A stretch of DNA of 12,075 nt, taken from the NCBI GenBank assembly GCA_021789355.1, contig JAJYJR010000109.1, positions 1 through 12,075 of the forward strand, read 5' to 3'. The notes below the pieces were generated by a model. The model was not told where the DNA came from, made no database searches, and worked only from the letters and a program-made list of their open reading frames with translations. Source of the stretch: Chloroflexota bacterium. GTDB taxonomy: Bacteria > Chloroflexota > Limnocylindria > Limnocylindrales > CSP1-4. Shown here one piece after another: positions 1 to 6,783 of the stretch. Positions within the stretch are counted from its first letter, which is position 1, and every line of letters starts with the position of its first letter. The position numbers were made by a program, and so were the translations under genes.

Positions 1-720
1 GACCTCCGGGTGGAGCCGCGCCACGCGCTCCAGGACGGCGGCCTCCACGTGGTTCATCTCCGCCCACGAGGAGAACTCGAAGCGGTACTCCTTCGCCGCC
101 GCCCGCTTGAACTTCTCGAAGGCCTGCAGCACCTCGGCGCTGTAGTCCGACTGCCCGTCGTATCGGGTGACCCGGATGCGGTTGCCCCGGATATCCAGGC
201 AATACCTGACCTCGGACAGCTCGGCCGCCACCCGCTGCGTGTCGTCGCGCAGCGAGGCGAAGGCGGGGGATGCCAGGTAGCCGTGCAGGGCCTCGCGGAA
301 GGCCAGGAGACCGCGCGACTGCAGGCGGGCGCCCGCGAGGTGGTCGGCGAGCCCGGTCACCGCGTCGCAGTAGATGCCGGCGGCCTCCAGGAACCACCGC
401 TGCTTCTGGAGCGCGTAGTGGAGCTTGCCCGCCTGGGCCAGTGCGGCCCGCATCGACCGCATCCCGCCGGCGAACGCGCCGACCCATTCCAGGAGATCTC
501 GGTCCTCGAGGTCGCGCAGGACCTCGTGCCGGAAATCGATGAGGTCCAGGTTGTCCAGCGGCACGTAGAAGAACGGCTTGAGGCCGTACTCGTCGCGTCC
601 CAGGGTGACCGAGGCCACCACCTGGTCGAGGTTCAGATCGGCGAAGCACTCCGGAACGGTTCGCCTGTCGAGATCAGGCGGGGCCTCCCCGTCGTCGAAC
701 AGGATGCTGCGAAACGGCAT
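1..720 (-). CDS. MutS-like DNA mismatch repair family protein, N-terminal part
   Basis: The reverse strand reads 240 codons from ATG at 718-720 to the window edge, so the C-terminal part is missing. The start MPFRSILFDD is followed by the segments ADLNLDQVV, YGLKPFFYVPL, FRHEVLRDLE, QRWFLEAAGIYCDAV, SRGLLAFRE, SDYSAEVLQAFEKFK and MNHVEAAVLERVARLHPE. I recognise these from a bacterial MutS-related family that lacks the mismatch-binding domain of true MutS. It starts near the MutS core (lever/clamp) region and should continue into the ABC-type ATPase domain outside the window. True MutS is about 850 residues and begins with a different domain, so this is a MutS-like protein and not canonical MutS. 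It probably binds DNA and hydrolyses ATP; its actual repair role is unknown. No strong Shine-Dalgarno is seen. A 13-base perfect inverted repeat abuts the start codon. Family identity is recalled, not searched. Confidence 0.8.
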   Translation of the reverse strand, partial: MPFRSILFDDGEAPPDLDRRTVPECFADLNLDQVVASVTLGRDEYGLKPFFYVPLDNLDLIDFRHEVLRDLEDRDLLEWVGAFAGGMRSMRAALAQAGKLHYALQKQRWFLEAAGIYCDAVTGLADHLAGARLQSRGLLAFREALHGYLASPAFASLRDDTQRVAAELSEVRYCLDIRGNRIRVTRYDGQSDYSAEVLQAFEKFKRAAAKEYRFEFSSWAEMNHVEAAVLERVARLHPEV

Positions 721-733
721 GGTGACCGTCACC
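721..733. repeat. 13-base inverted repeat abutting the mutS-like start
   Basis: The + strand reads GGTGAC, a central C, then GTCACC, a perfect 6-bp inverted repeat immediately upstream of the mutS-like ATG. It could be an operator or an RNA hairpin next to the start codon. A short repeat in GC-rich DNA could also be chance. Confidence 0.3.
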
Positions 734-997
734 CGGAAGCGGGCCCGGCGCTGCGTCGCCGGAGCTGTGCCGGCGGTGGTCCGAACGCGAACACCTCAGC
801 TTCACCTCGCCTCGAGAGGTAGAAGCCGTCAGCGGCTGGGCCGCGGGTGTGGACTGCCTGGCGGCGTGGCGGGCCTCATCGCCGCGGCAGAGCATACGGG
901 CCCTCCCGGCGGCCCGCAAACGTCCCCGTTGGCGGCGCATGTCCAGGGACAGCCGGACTTCCCCGCCGCGGAACCACGCGGTGAGGGGCCCCTTTCC
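734..997. other. Non-coding stretch without recognisable gene
   Basis: No reading frame here looks like a real protein: the open frames on both strands are arginine/proline-rich GC artefacts with no family resemblance. The stretch should hold the promoter of the leftward mutS-like gene, but I see no convincing -35/-10 pair for it. A 10-base perfect palindrome, AGGGGCCCCT, lies at 984-993. I see no tRNA or transposon end. Confidence 0.5.
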
Positions 998-1026
998 CTG
1001 TCGTCCCCCGCGCATTGCGTTATCCT
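998..1026 (+). promoter_or_regulatory. Candidate sigma-70 promoter for the riboswitch-MFS transcript
   Basis: A TATCCT at 1021-1026 (4 of 6 matches to TATAAT) has CTGTCG 17 bases upstream at 998-1003 (3 of 6 matches to TTGACA). Transcription would start near 1033, about 10 bases before the first riboswitch stem, which is where a riboswitch transcript should begin. The candidate -10 sits inside an inverted repeat, TTGCG at 1015-1019 and CGCAA at 1027-1031, which could be an operator. The -35 is weak. Confidence 0.35.
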
Positions 1027-1042
1027 CGCAAACAACTGCATC

Positions 1043-1126
1043 GGCGCGATGAAGCTCGCGCCATCGGATCGGTCCCGCGCACGCGGCGGGTGATGGCTTC
1101 TGGAGTGATCTCCAGGAGCCTTTTTT
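1043..1126 (+). ncRNA. Candidate fluoride (crcB-type) riboswitch with expression platform
   Basis: A first hairpin pairs GGCGC (1043-1047) with GCGCC (1058-1062) around the loop GATGAAGCTC. A second pairs CCCGC (1074-1078) with GCGGG (1086-1090) and is followed directly by TGATGGCTTC. Loop bases GAAGC (1051-1055) pair perfectly with GCTTC (1096-1100), making a pseudoknot. The order GGC-stem, GATG loop, second stem, TGATG and pseudoknot strand is the fluoride riboswitch layout. The same GCTTC is part of the 5' arm of the terminator at 1095-1126, so ligand binding and termination exclude each other, giving an ON switch for fluoride. One thing is odd: the linker between the hairpins (1063-1073) is 11 bases, longer than in the examples I recall, and the usual AAC-like segment is not obvious. 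The downstream gene is an MFS transporter, not CrcB. Alternatively it could be a diverged or different class with the same fold. Confidence 0.75.
1095..1126 (+). terminator. Intrinsic terminator (attenuator) in the riboswitch platform
   Basis: The arm GGCTTCTGGAG (1095-1105) pairs with CTCCAGGAGCC (1110-1120) through 11 base pairs, including one G-T wobble, around a TGAT loop. Six T residues follow at 1121-1126. It is the clearest rho-independent terminator in the window. It lies upstream of a co-directional gene with no gene before it, so it works as an attenuator. Its 3' arm contains AGGAG, a possible ribosome site for the leader ORF that follows. Confidence 0.88.
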
Positions 1127-1127
1127 C

Positions 1128-1184
1128 ATGAGCATCAACGAGGTCGAGATGTCAGCCAGTCGCCAGCGGGGAGGCCGCGCATGA
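1128..1184 (+). CDS. 18-codon leader ORF coupled to the MFS gene
   Basis: ATG at 1128 opens an 18-codon frame reading MSINEVEMSASRQRGGRA. It ends at TGA 1182-1184, which overlaps the MFS start codon as ATGA. A possible ribosome site, AGGAG at 1114-1118, lies about 9 bases upstream inside the 3' arm of the terminator hairpin, so it would be free only when that hairpin is open. The peptide has no recognised family. It may couple translation from the riboswitch to the transporter, or the frame may be chance, because the MFS gene has its own good ribosome site. Confidence 0.35.
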   Translation: MSINEVEMSASRQRGGRA

Positions 1185-2419
1185 GCGACGGCGGATCCGC
1201 GCGCCACGCCACGCCGGCACCGGCGGCCGTGGAGGGCAGTCACCGGGCCGCCCTGCGCTTCGTGGTGCTGATCGGCGTCGTCAGCCTCTTCGCCGACATG
1301 ACCTACGAGGGATCGCGCAGCATCACCGGCCCGTACCTGGCCGTGTTGGGGGCGAGCGCCACGGTCGTGGGGATCGTGGCCGGCGGTGGGGAGCTGCTCG
1401 GGTACGCCCTCCGCATCGTGTCCGGTCGCCTGAGCGACATCACGGGCCGGTACTGGCCGATCACGCTCGCGGGCTACGTGGTGCAGATGGCCGCGGTCCC
1501 GGCGCTCGCGCTGGCCGGCAGCTGGCAGGCCGCCGCGATCCTCATCGCCCTCGAGCGGGTGGGCAAGGCGCTGCGGAACCCGCCCCGGGACGCGATGCTG
1601 GCCCATGCAACCTCCGAGATCGGCCGGGGCTGGGGGTTCGGGCTGCACGAGGCGCTCGACCAGCTCGGGGCGCTGATCGGGCCGCTCGTTGCGGCCGCGG
1701 TCCTCGCCGTGCGTGGGCAGTACCAGGTCGCGTTTGCGCTGCTGTTGATCCCGGCCGTGCTGACGCTGGGGACCCTTGCGATCGCCCGGATCGCCTACCC
1801 GAATCCCACGGGCCTGGCGGCGCGACCGGCCGACGTGAACGCGGGCGGCCTGCCCGGCGAGCTGTGGATCTACCTGGTGGCGACCATGCTGGTGGCCGCC
1901 GGGTTCGCGGACTTCTCGCTCATGGCGTTCCACTTCCAGCAGGCCCGGACCGTCCCCGCCACGTGGGTGCCGCTCTTCTACTCGGCGGCGATGGCGGTGA
2001 GCGGGCTCGGGTCCCTGGCCTGGGGACGCCTGTTCGATCGGGCCGGGATCGTCGTGCTGGTGCCGTTGACGCTGGCGTCGGCGTGCTTCGCGCCGCTGGT
2101 GTTCCTCGGCGCGCCGGCCGAGGCGTTCGCCGGGACGTTGCTGTGGGGGCTCGGGATGGGCGTCCACGAGTCGATCATGGCGGCCGCCGTGGCCGGGATG
2201 GTGCCCTCACGGCGCATCGCGTCCGCCTACGGGCTCTTCAACCTGCTCTACGGCATCGCGTGGTTCCTCGGCAGCGCCGCCATGGGGATCCTCTACGACG
2301 CGTCGGTCCCCGCGCTCGTCGCCTTCTCGGTGGCCGCCGAGCTGCTGGCCGTTCCGCTGATCGTGGTCGTGCATCGCCGGCGCGGCATGGCCGTGCCCGC
2401 CGGGGAGGGAGGGAGATGA
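1181..2419 (+). CDS. MFS transporter, riboswitch-linked
   Basis: This 412-residue protein has the length and hydrophobic pattern of a 12-helix major facilitator. The loop between helices 2 and 3 carries motif A, SGRLSDITGR (81-90). A related loop, WGRLFDRAG (281-289), begins the second half. The segment ERVGKALRNPPRDAM (125-139) is typical of one bacterial MFS subgroup of drug- or small-solute-exporter type. The start at 1181 is set by GGGGAGG at 1168-1174, six bases upstream, and by the ATGA overlap with the leader ORF. It sits directly behind the candidate fluoride riboswitch, so I infer that it is induced by fluoride and may export fluoride or ease its effects. The substrate cannot be read from the sequence. 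It ends in an ATGA overlap with the NUDIX gene. Confidence 0.85.
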   Translation: MSDGGSARHATPAPAAVEGSHRAALRFVVLIGVVSLFADMTYEGSRSITGPYLAVLGASATVVGIVAGGGELLGYALRIVSGRLSDITGRYWPITLAGYVVQMAAVPALALAGSWQAAAILIALERVGKALRNPPRDAMLAHATSEIGRGWGFGLHEALDQLGALIGPLVAAAVLAVRGQYQVAFALLLIPAVLTLGTLAIARIAYPNPTGLAARPADVNAGGLPGELWIYLVATMLVAAGFADFSLMAFHFQQARTVPATWVPLFYSAAMAVSGLGSLAWGRLFDRAGIVVLVPLTLASACFAPLVFLGAPAEAFAGTLLWGLGMGVHESIMAAAVAGMVPSRRIASAYGLFNLLYGIAWFLGSAAMGILYDASVPALVAFSVAAELLAVPLIVVVHRRRGMAVPAGEGGR

Positions 2420-2862
2420 TGGTTCGCGAGTCTGCGCACCGGCCGGTCAAGATCGTGCATCGATCCGCGGGGGCGGTCGTGATCCACGAGGAGAAGTGCC
2501 TGGTCCTCCGCACCGGGCGCGAATGGGTCTTCCCCAAGGGGCACCTGGAGCAGGGCGAGACGGCCGAGCAGGCCGCTGTCCGGGAGGTCGCGGAGGAGAC
2601 CGGGGTCGAGATCGCGATTGACGAGTGGCTGGGCGTGACCCGGTACGAGTTCTCGGACCGGCGCCACGGCATCCAGAACCGCAAGACCGTCGACTGGTTC
2701 GCGGCCCACCCGGTGGGCGGAGCACTTCGGCTGGAACCCGTGTTCGCCGACGGCGGCTACACCGCCTTCGAGGAGGCCTTGCAGCGCCTGACGCACGAGG
2801 CCGACCAGGACATCGCCCGCCGGGCGTTCGGGTTGCCCGTCGATGACGAGGACGCAGGATGA
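2416..2862 (+). CDS. NUDIX hydrolase
   Basis: The 148-residue protein contains a perfect NUDIX box at 42-64: G42, E48, R56-E57, E60-E61 and G63, in the order GHLEQGE...REVAEETGV. These residues bind divalent metal for hydrolysis of a nucleoside diphosphate linked to another group. The WVFPKGHLEQGE run resembles the diadenosine-polyphosphate/MutT-like branch, but the substrate is not determined. The ATG at 2416 overlaps the MFS stop as ATGA, and a second ATG follows directly at 2419. A strong purine run, GGGGAGGGAGGGAG, lies just upstream. The stop overlaps the moxR start in the same way. If the operon answers to fluoride, which inhibits pyrophosphatases and other phosphoryl-transfer enzymes, a nucleotide-cleaning role is plausible but inferred. 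Confidence 0.88.
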   Translation: MMVRESAHRPVKIVHRSAGAVVIHEEKCLVLRTGREWVFPKGHLEQGETAEQAAVREVAEETGVEIAIDEWLGVTRYEFSDRRHGIQNRKTVDWFAAHPVGGALRLEPVFADGGYTAFEEALQRLTHEADQDIARRAFGLPVDDEDAG

Positions 2863-3908
2863 ACGAGACGATTCCCACCGAGCTGGCCGCAGACGTGATG
2901 GACGGCGGCCGGAACAGCCTCGCAGCCGGGACAGGCACGCCGCCGGGGGTGCACCTCGCGGCCGCGCGATTGCGACTGGGCAGGTTCTGGCGAGACCTCC
3001 AGGCATCGGTCGCCCGGGCGGTGGTCGGCGATCTGCCGGCGCTCCGGTTGCTCTGCGTCGCCCTGCTCGCAGACGGCCATGCCCTGATCGAGGATGTCCC
3101 GGGCGTCGGGAGGACGCTCGTCGCGCGCGCCTTCGCGCGCTCGCTGGGCCTCTCGTTCGGGCGCGTCCAGGGGACCCCCGACCTGCTGCCCACCGACGTC
3201 ACGGGCGCCGCGATTCTTGACGGAGGGCACCTGCACTTCGTGCCGGGGCCGATCTTCACCAACGTCCTGCTGGTGGACGAGATCAACCGCGCGACCCCGC
3301 GCACCCAGTCGGCGCTGCTCGAGGCGATGCAGGAGCGCCAGGTATCGGTGGAGGGGGAGTCGCGGCCGCTTACCGACCCGTTCCTCGTGGTCGCCACCCA
3401 GAACCCGATCGAGCTCGAGGGCACGTTCTCGCTCCCGGAGGCGCAGCTGGACCGCTTCCTGGTGCAGGTTCGGCTGGGGTATCCGGAGCGCGACGAGGAG
3501 CGGCGCATTGCCCGGCGGTATCTCGGCGGCGGGGATCCGCTGGAACGGATCGAGCCGGTGGTCGACCGGGAGACGCTGGCGTCGCTGCGCGTGGCCGTCA
3601 GCGAGGTGCACGTCAGCGAGGCGGTCGAAGGGTACGTGGTCGACCTGGTCCGGGCAACGCGCGACCACCGCGACCTGCGCCTCGGCGGCAGCCCGCGAGC
3701 CAGCGTCGCCCTCTACCGGGCGAGCCAGGCGTGGGCCGCGCTGGACGGCCGGGGCTTCGTACTCCCCGACGACGTCGTGGCTCTCGCCCGCCCCGTGCTC
3801 GCGCACCGGCTGCGACTCGACGTCGACCGGCAGCTGCGAGGTGCCTCGATCGATGCCGTCCTGGCGGACGTGCTGGGCGGCGTCCCCGCGCCCGTGACCG
3901 GCCCGTGA
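2859..3908 (+). CDS. MoxR-family AAA+ ATPase with altered Walker A
   Basis: The 349-residue protein has the MoxR/AAA_3 layout. Walker A is EDVPGVGRTL (78-87), Walker B is VLLVDE (136-141), the sensor 1 region is ATQNP (179-183) and EAQLDRF (194-200) follows. A sensor 2-like GGSPRAS lies near 277-282. MoxR proteins are cytosolic ring ATPases that act as chaperones or assembly factors for partner proteins, usually with a DUF58/VWA partner next door, as here. One thing is odd: residue 85 is arginine (AGG at 3111-3113) where nearly all family members have the Walker A lysine. The N-terminal 50 residues extend beyond the usual start of the domain. The start ATG overlaps the NUDIX stop as ATGA, with GAGG at 2848-2851. 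Confidence 0.9.
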   Translation: MNETIPTELAADVMDGGRNSLAAGTGTPPGVHLAAARLRLGRFWRDLQASVARAVVGDLPALRLLCVALLADGHALIEDVPGVGRTLVARAFARSLGLSFGRVQGTPDLLPTDVTGAAILDGGHLHFVPGPIFTNVLLVDEINRATPRTQSALLEAMQERQVSVEGESRPLTDPFLVVATQNPIELEGTFSLPEAQLDRFLVQVRLGYPERDEERRIARRYLGGGDPLERIEPVVDRETLASLRVAVSEVHVSEAVEGYVVDLVRATRDHRDLRLGGSPRASVALYRASQAWAALDGRGFVLPDDVVALARPVLAHRLRLDVDRQLRGASIDAVLADVLGGVPAPVTGP

Positions 3909-5140
3909 ATCGCGGGCGCGGGTTCCTGGCGATCGCGCTGGTCGTCGCCGGCGCCCTGGCGGGCATCCCGGGGCTCGCGCTGGCGGGCGTGCTGATCGCG
4001 CTCACGTCGCTGTCGACGGAGCTGTGGAGCCGCTTCGGCCTGCGCCGCGTGAGGTACGAGCGCACGCTCGCACGCGACCGCGCCGTCTGGGGGGACGAGA
4101 TCCCCCTCGACGTTTCCGTCTGGAACGACAAGCCGCTGCCGCTGGCGTGGCTCGCGGTCGACGACTTCGTGACCGAGGGAGCGTCGATCGGCGGGGCGGT
4201 CCTGGAGCGGAGCGACCGGCCCGGCCTCGCGGTGCTGCACCACGTGTGGACGGTGGGCTGGTTCGAGCGCGTGGTCCGTCACCTCTCGATCCGGGCGGAC
4301 CACCGCGGGACGTACGAGCTGGGGCCGGTGAAGGTGACGGTGGCGGACCTGTTCGGCCGCGGGGCGGCCACCGAGGAGCACGTCGACCGCGCGACGTACA
4401 TCGTGCGGCCCCGCAGCGTTCCCGTTCGCCACGAGGGATCCGAGCAGATCTCGCTGGGCACGCTCCGTGCTCGCCAGAGTCTCTTCGAGGACCCGTCGCT
4501 GTTCGCCGGTGTCCGGCCGTACCAGCCCGGTGATTCCCAGCGCCGCATCCACTGGCGGGCCACCGCCCGGGTCGGCATGCCCGTGACCAAGCGCTTCGAC
4601 CCGTCTCGGGCGCGGGATGTGCTCATCGCCCTGGACGTCCAGACCGTGCCCGGGCCCCACTGGGCACTTCACTTCGACGAGCCGCTGCTCGAGAGCCTGA
4701 TCGTCGCGGCGGCGTCGCTGGCACGCCAGGCGATCGCCGAGGGGGCCGCGGTCGGGCTCGCCGCCGCGGCCTTCACGCGCACCATCGAGCGCACCGTGTA
4801 TCTGCCGACCAGCGGCGGGCAGGATCAGCTGGCGCGGATCGCCGACGTGCTGGGCCGGCTGAGCCAGACGCCGTCCGCCCCGTTCGAGCTGGTCCTCTCG
4901 GCGCTGCCGCAGCGGCTCGCCCGGGGCACCACCGTGCTGGTGGTCAGCAGCCGCGACCCGGGGCCCCTGCTGCCGGTGCTCCGCCGGCTGGATGCCTCGG
5001 GGTACCCCGTCGACTACGTGGCGCTCGGACCCCAGGCCGCGGCTGCTGCGGCCCGAATCCGGGGAGCTGGCCTCGTGGCGCGCCTGGCGACCCTTTCCCC
5101 CGACTGGAAGACGAGCGATGCGCTGGTCCTGGCCGGCTGA
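3905..5140 (+). CDS. DUF58 domain-containing membrane-anchored protein
   Basis: Reading from GTG 3905, which overlaps the moxR stop as GTGA, gives 411 residues. Two hydrophobic stretches at about 7-35 should form a membrane hairpin. A beta-rich region follows, then the DUF58 signature RPYQPGDSQRRIHWRATAR (204-222) and a VWA-like C-terminal part containing VLIALDVQ (239-246). DUF58 proteins are the usual partners of MoxR ATPases, and their biochemical role is poorly defined. No ribosome site is visible upstream, so translation probably depends on ribosomes finishing moxR. An upstream ATG at 3731 in the same frame lies deep inside moxR, so I rejected it as a start. The gene overlaps its downstream neighbour by 23 bases. 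Confidence 0.88.
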   Translation: MNRGRGFLAIALVVAGALAGIPGLALAGVLIALTSLSTELWSRFGLRRVRYERTLARDRAVWGDEIPLDVSVWNDKPLPLAWLAVDDFVTEGASIGGAVLERSDRPGLAVLHHVWTVGWFERVVRHLSIRADHRGTYELGPVKVTVADLFGRGAATEEHVDRATYIVRPRSVPVRHEGSEQISLGTLRARQSLFEDPSLFAGVRPYQPGDSQRRIHWRATARVGMPVTKRFDPSRARDVLIALDVQTVPGPHWALHFDEPLLESLIVAAASLARQAIAEGAAVGLAAAAFTRTIERTVYLPTSGGQDQLARIADVLGRLSQTPSAPFELVLSALPQRLARGTTVLVVSSRDPGPLLPVLRRLDASGYPVDYVALGPQAAAAAARIRGAGLVARLATLSPDWKTSDALVLAG

Positions 5141-6470
5141 TCTCCTCCCCACCACGCTGGACGCGATCGCCGAAGGATCACTGCTCTGGGTCCTGTACGT
5201 GGCGTTCGCCGTGTCCGGGAGCGGCGGTTCCCACCTCGGCCCGGCCGAATTCGTGATCGCGGCCGCGCTGGGGTTGGTGGTGGCGAGACGCTCCGCGTCC
5301 GCGCACGGGCCACGGGTCGCCCTCTATGCCCTCGCGCTTCTCGCGGGATGCGCCGGCTGGGCCGCCGACCCGGGCGTGCGCTCGACGCTGGCGACCGCCG
5401 CTCCCGCGGCGGCGCTCGGCCGTCACGTTCCCGGGTGGCTCCTCGGGGTGGCCGTGATCCGCGGGGCCGCTCACCGCGACGCCGCCGACGACGATCGCGT
5501 GGTCGGGGCGCTGCTGGCGGCCGGCACCCCGGTGCTGGCGGTCCCGTGGCTCCTGCACGCCGGGCCCCCGGATCCACGGTTCGTCGCCCCCACGCTCGTC
5601 GGTTCGCTGCTGTTCGTGACGAGCGGCCTGCTGGCGATCGGGTTCGGCCGGCTCCGCGCCCTCGGGATCGCGCCGCACGAGAGCACCGGCGGACGGACCT
5701 GGATCGGGCTCACGGCGGGCGTGACGGTCGTCATGGGGGTGGTGGCCGTCGGCGCGGCGCTGGCGCTCGGCACTCCCATCGCCGCGCTCCTGGCGACGCT
5801 CGCGGGCCCGGTCGCCGGAGCCCTGGCGGCCGCCGGTTCCGTGCTCGCCCCGCTGGTCGCGCCGGCCTGGTCGGCGTTGTCGAGGGTCCTTGCCGCGCTG
5901 CCCTCGGCGCCCGCCCCGGTCGGGGGTGGCGGCAGCACCGTCACCCTCCCGGGGCCGTCGGCGGCGGTGGCCTCGACGGGCGGCCCGTCGCCGTTCGTCG
6001 TGGCGGCGGTGGCGCTCGCGGCAGCGGTGGCAGTCGGACTGCTGGTCCACTGCCGCCACGTGTTCGCGTCTCCGCGGCCGTGGAAGCCTGAGCGACGGAC
6101 CGAGGAGCACGTCTTCGTCCGGCCGCATGTCTCGCTGGCGCTGCGGGTGCCACAGGCGCGGCCGCACCTGTGGCGGGCGGGCCGTCGAGCCCCGGCCGAC
6201 GCTCGCGCGGCCTACCTGCAGGTGCTCGCGGAGCTCGAACGCCATCCCGATCTGCGGCGGCAGGCGGCCGAGTCGCCCGCGATGCACGCCCGGCGCGTCC
6301 GTGGCCTGGGGTTGAGCGACGCGGCGCTCGCGCTGCTCGCCGCCGACTTCGAGCTTGCCCGTTACGGGGATCGAACGCTGAGCGGACCGGAGACGCTCCG
6401 CGGCCTGTCCCGCGCACGCCGTCTGCACCGCGAGATCAGGCAGCGAGGTGCGCCGATTCGTCGTGCGTGA
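5118..6470 (+). CDS. Polytopic membrane protein with DUF4129-like C-terminus
   Basis: From ATG 5118 the protein is 450 residues. The first 290 residues or so are mostly alanine/leucine/valine-rich hydrophobic stretches separated by short polar loops, suggesting several membrane helices. A clear helix at about 292-311 follows, then a soluble tail. The tail contains ARAAYLQVLAEL (362-373) and ELARYGDRTLSGPET (412-426), which resembles DUF4129. That domain normally ends TgpA-type transglutaminases or stands alone in MoxR-DUF58 clusters. No transglutaminase core, with its Cys-His-Asp triad, is visible. Context makes it the third member of the MoxR module. The start is set by the short overlap with the DUF58 gene and GGAAG at 5106-5110. 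The family call for the tail is moderate. This is the last gene of the operon and it converges on the minus-strand nitrate genes. Confidence 0.72.
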   Translation: MRWSWPADLLPTTLDAIAEGSLLWVLYVAFAVSGSGGSHLGPAEFVIAAALGLVVARRSASAHGPRVALYALALLAGCAGWAADPGVRSTLATAAPAAALGRHVPGWLLGVAVIRGAAHRDAADDDRVVGALLAAGTPVLAVPWLLHAGPPDPRFVAPTLVGSLLFVTSGLLAIGFGRLRALGIAPHESTGGRTWIGLTAGVTVVMGVVAVGAALALGTPIAALLATLAGPVAGALAAAGSVLAPLVAPAWSALSRVLAALPSAPAPVGGGGSTVTLPGPSAAVASTGGPSPFVVAAVALAAAVAVGLLVHCRHVFASPRPWKPERRTEEHVFVRPHVSLALRVPQARPHLWRAGRRAPADARAAYLQVLAELERHPDLRRQAAESPAMHARRVRGLGLSDAALALLAADFELARYGDRTLSGPETLRGLSRARRLHREIRQRGAPIRRA

Positions 6471-6494
6471 CCGCGCCGCTGGCGGTTGCGGCCT

Positions 6495-6517
6495 CGGCGG
6501 TTCCCTCGGCGCCGCCG
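6495..6517. terminator. GC-rich hairpin between converging genes
   Basis: CGGCGG (6495-6500) pairs with CCGCCG (6512-6517) around an 11-base loop, between the stop of the DUF4129-like gene and the end of the YwiC-like remnant. It has no T-tract on either strand, so it could assist termination or be chance in GC-rich DNA. Apart from the remnant and this hairpin, the 6471-6783 interval shows nothing else. Confidence 0.2.
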
Positions 6518-6530
6518 ATCACCGCGCAGG

Positions 6531-6689
6531 TCAGAGGCGCACCAGGAAGGCCACGAGCACCAGCGACGCGGACGCGGCGATCCCGAGCAGGAACGGGACC
6601 GCGAGCATGGCCCACGCACCGTGCTGCCGGGGGATCCACCTCACCCGCTCGGCGGGCCGTGCCAGCGCAGCCGGTGTTCCCGTGTTCAC
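6531..6689 (-). pseudogene. YwiC-like membrane protein, truncated remnant
   Basis: Minus-strand frame with a possible GTG start at 6689, or GTG at 6644, ending at TGA 6531-6533. It encodes RWIPRQHGAWAMLAVPFLLG, which I recognise as the conserved N-terminus of YwiC-like proteins, integral membrane proteins of about 230-260 residues. In Bacillus subtilis ywiC lies beside narK, fnr and narGHJI, so its position just downstream of narK fits. Here the frame stops after one hydrophobic segment, and the following 60 bases carry no YwiC-like sequence in any frame before the converging gene begins. The rest seems deleted rather than merely frameshifted. No strong ribosome site is seen. It could also be a short, still translated single-helix peptide. 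Confidence 0.55.
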
Positions 6690-6783
6690 GGTCGGACATC
6701 CCGGACCGGCCGGGCAGCCCGGCTCACGCCCTGATACCTCCTCGCCCCAGGCCGATGGCGCGGGCGGGTGAGGCCACGCCGGG

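Noticed and set aside
674..2167. Long minus-strand open frame (497 codons) opposite the MFS gene
   Set aside because: Composition is dominated by Arg, Gly, His and Gln with no family motif. It is the antisense shadow of a clear MFS gene and also crosses the riboswitch.
3713..5155. Long minus-strand open frame opposite DUF58
   Set aside because: Low-complexity, GC-driven shadow. The + strand carries the recognisable DUF58 signature and start/stop overlaps.
5178..6428. Minus-strand open frame opposite the DUF4129-like gene
   Set aside because: Arginine/glutamine/glycine-rich with no hydrophobic or domain pattern; the + strand frame has membrane helices and a domain-like tail.
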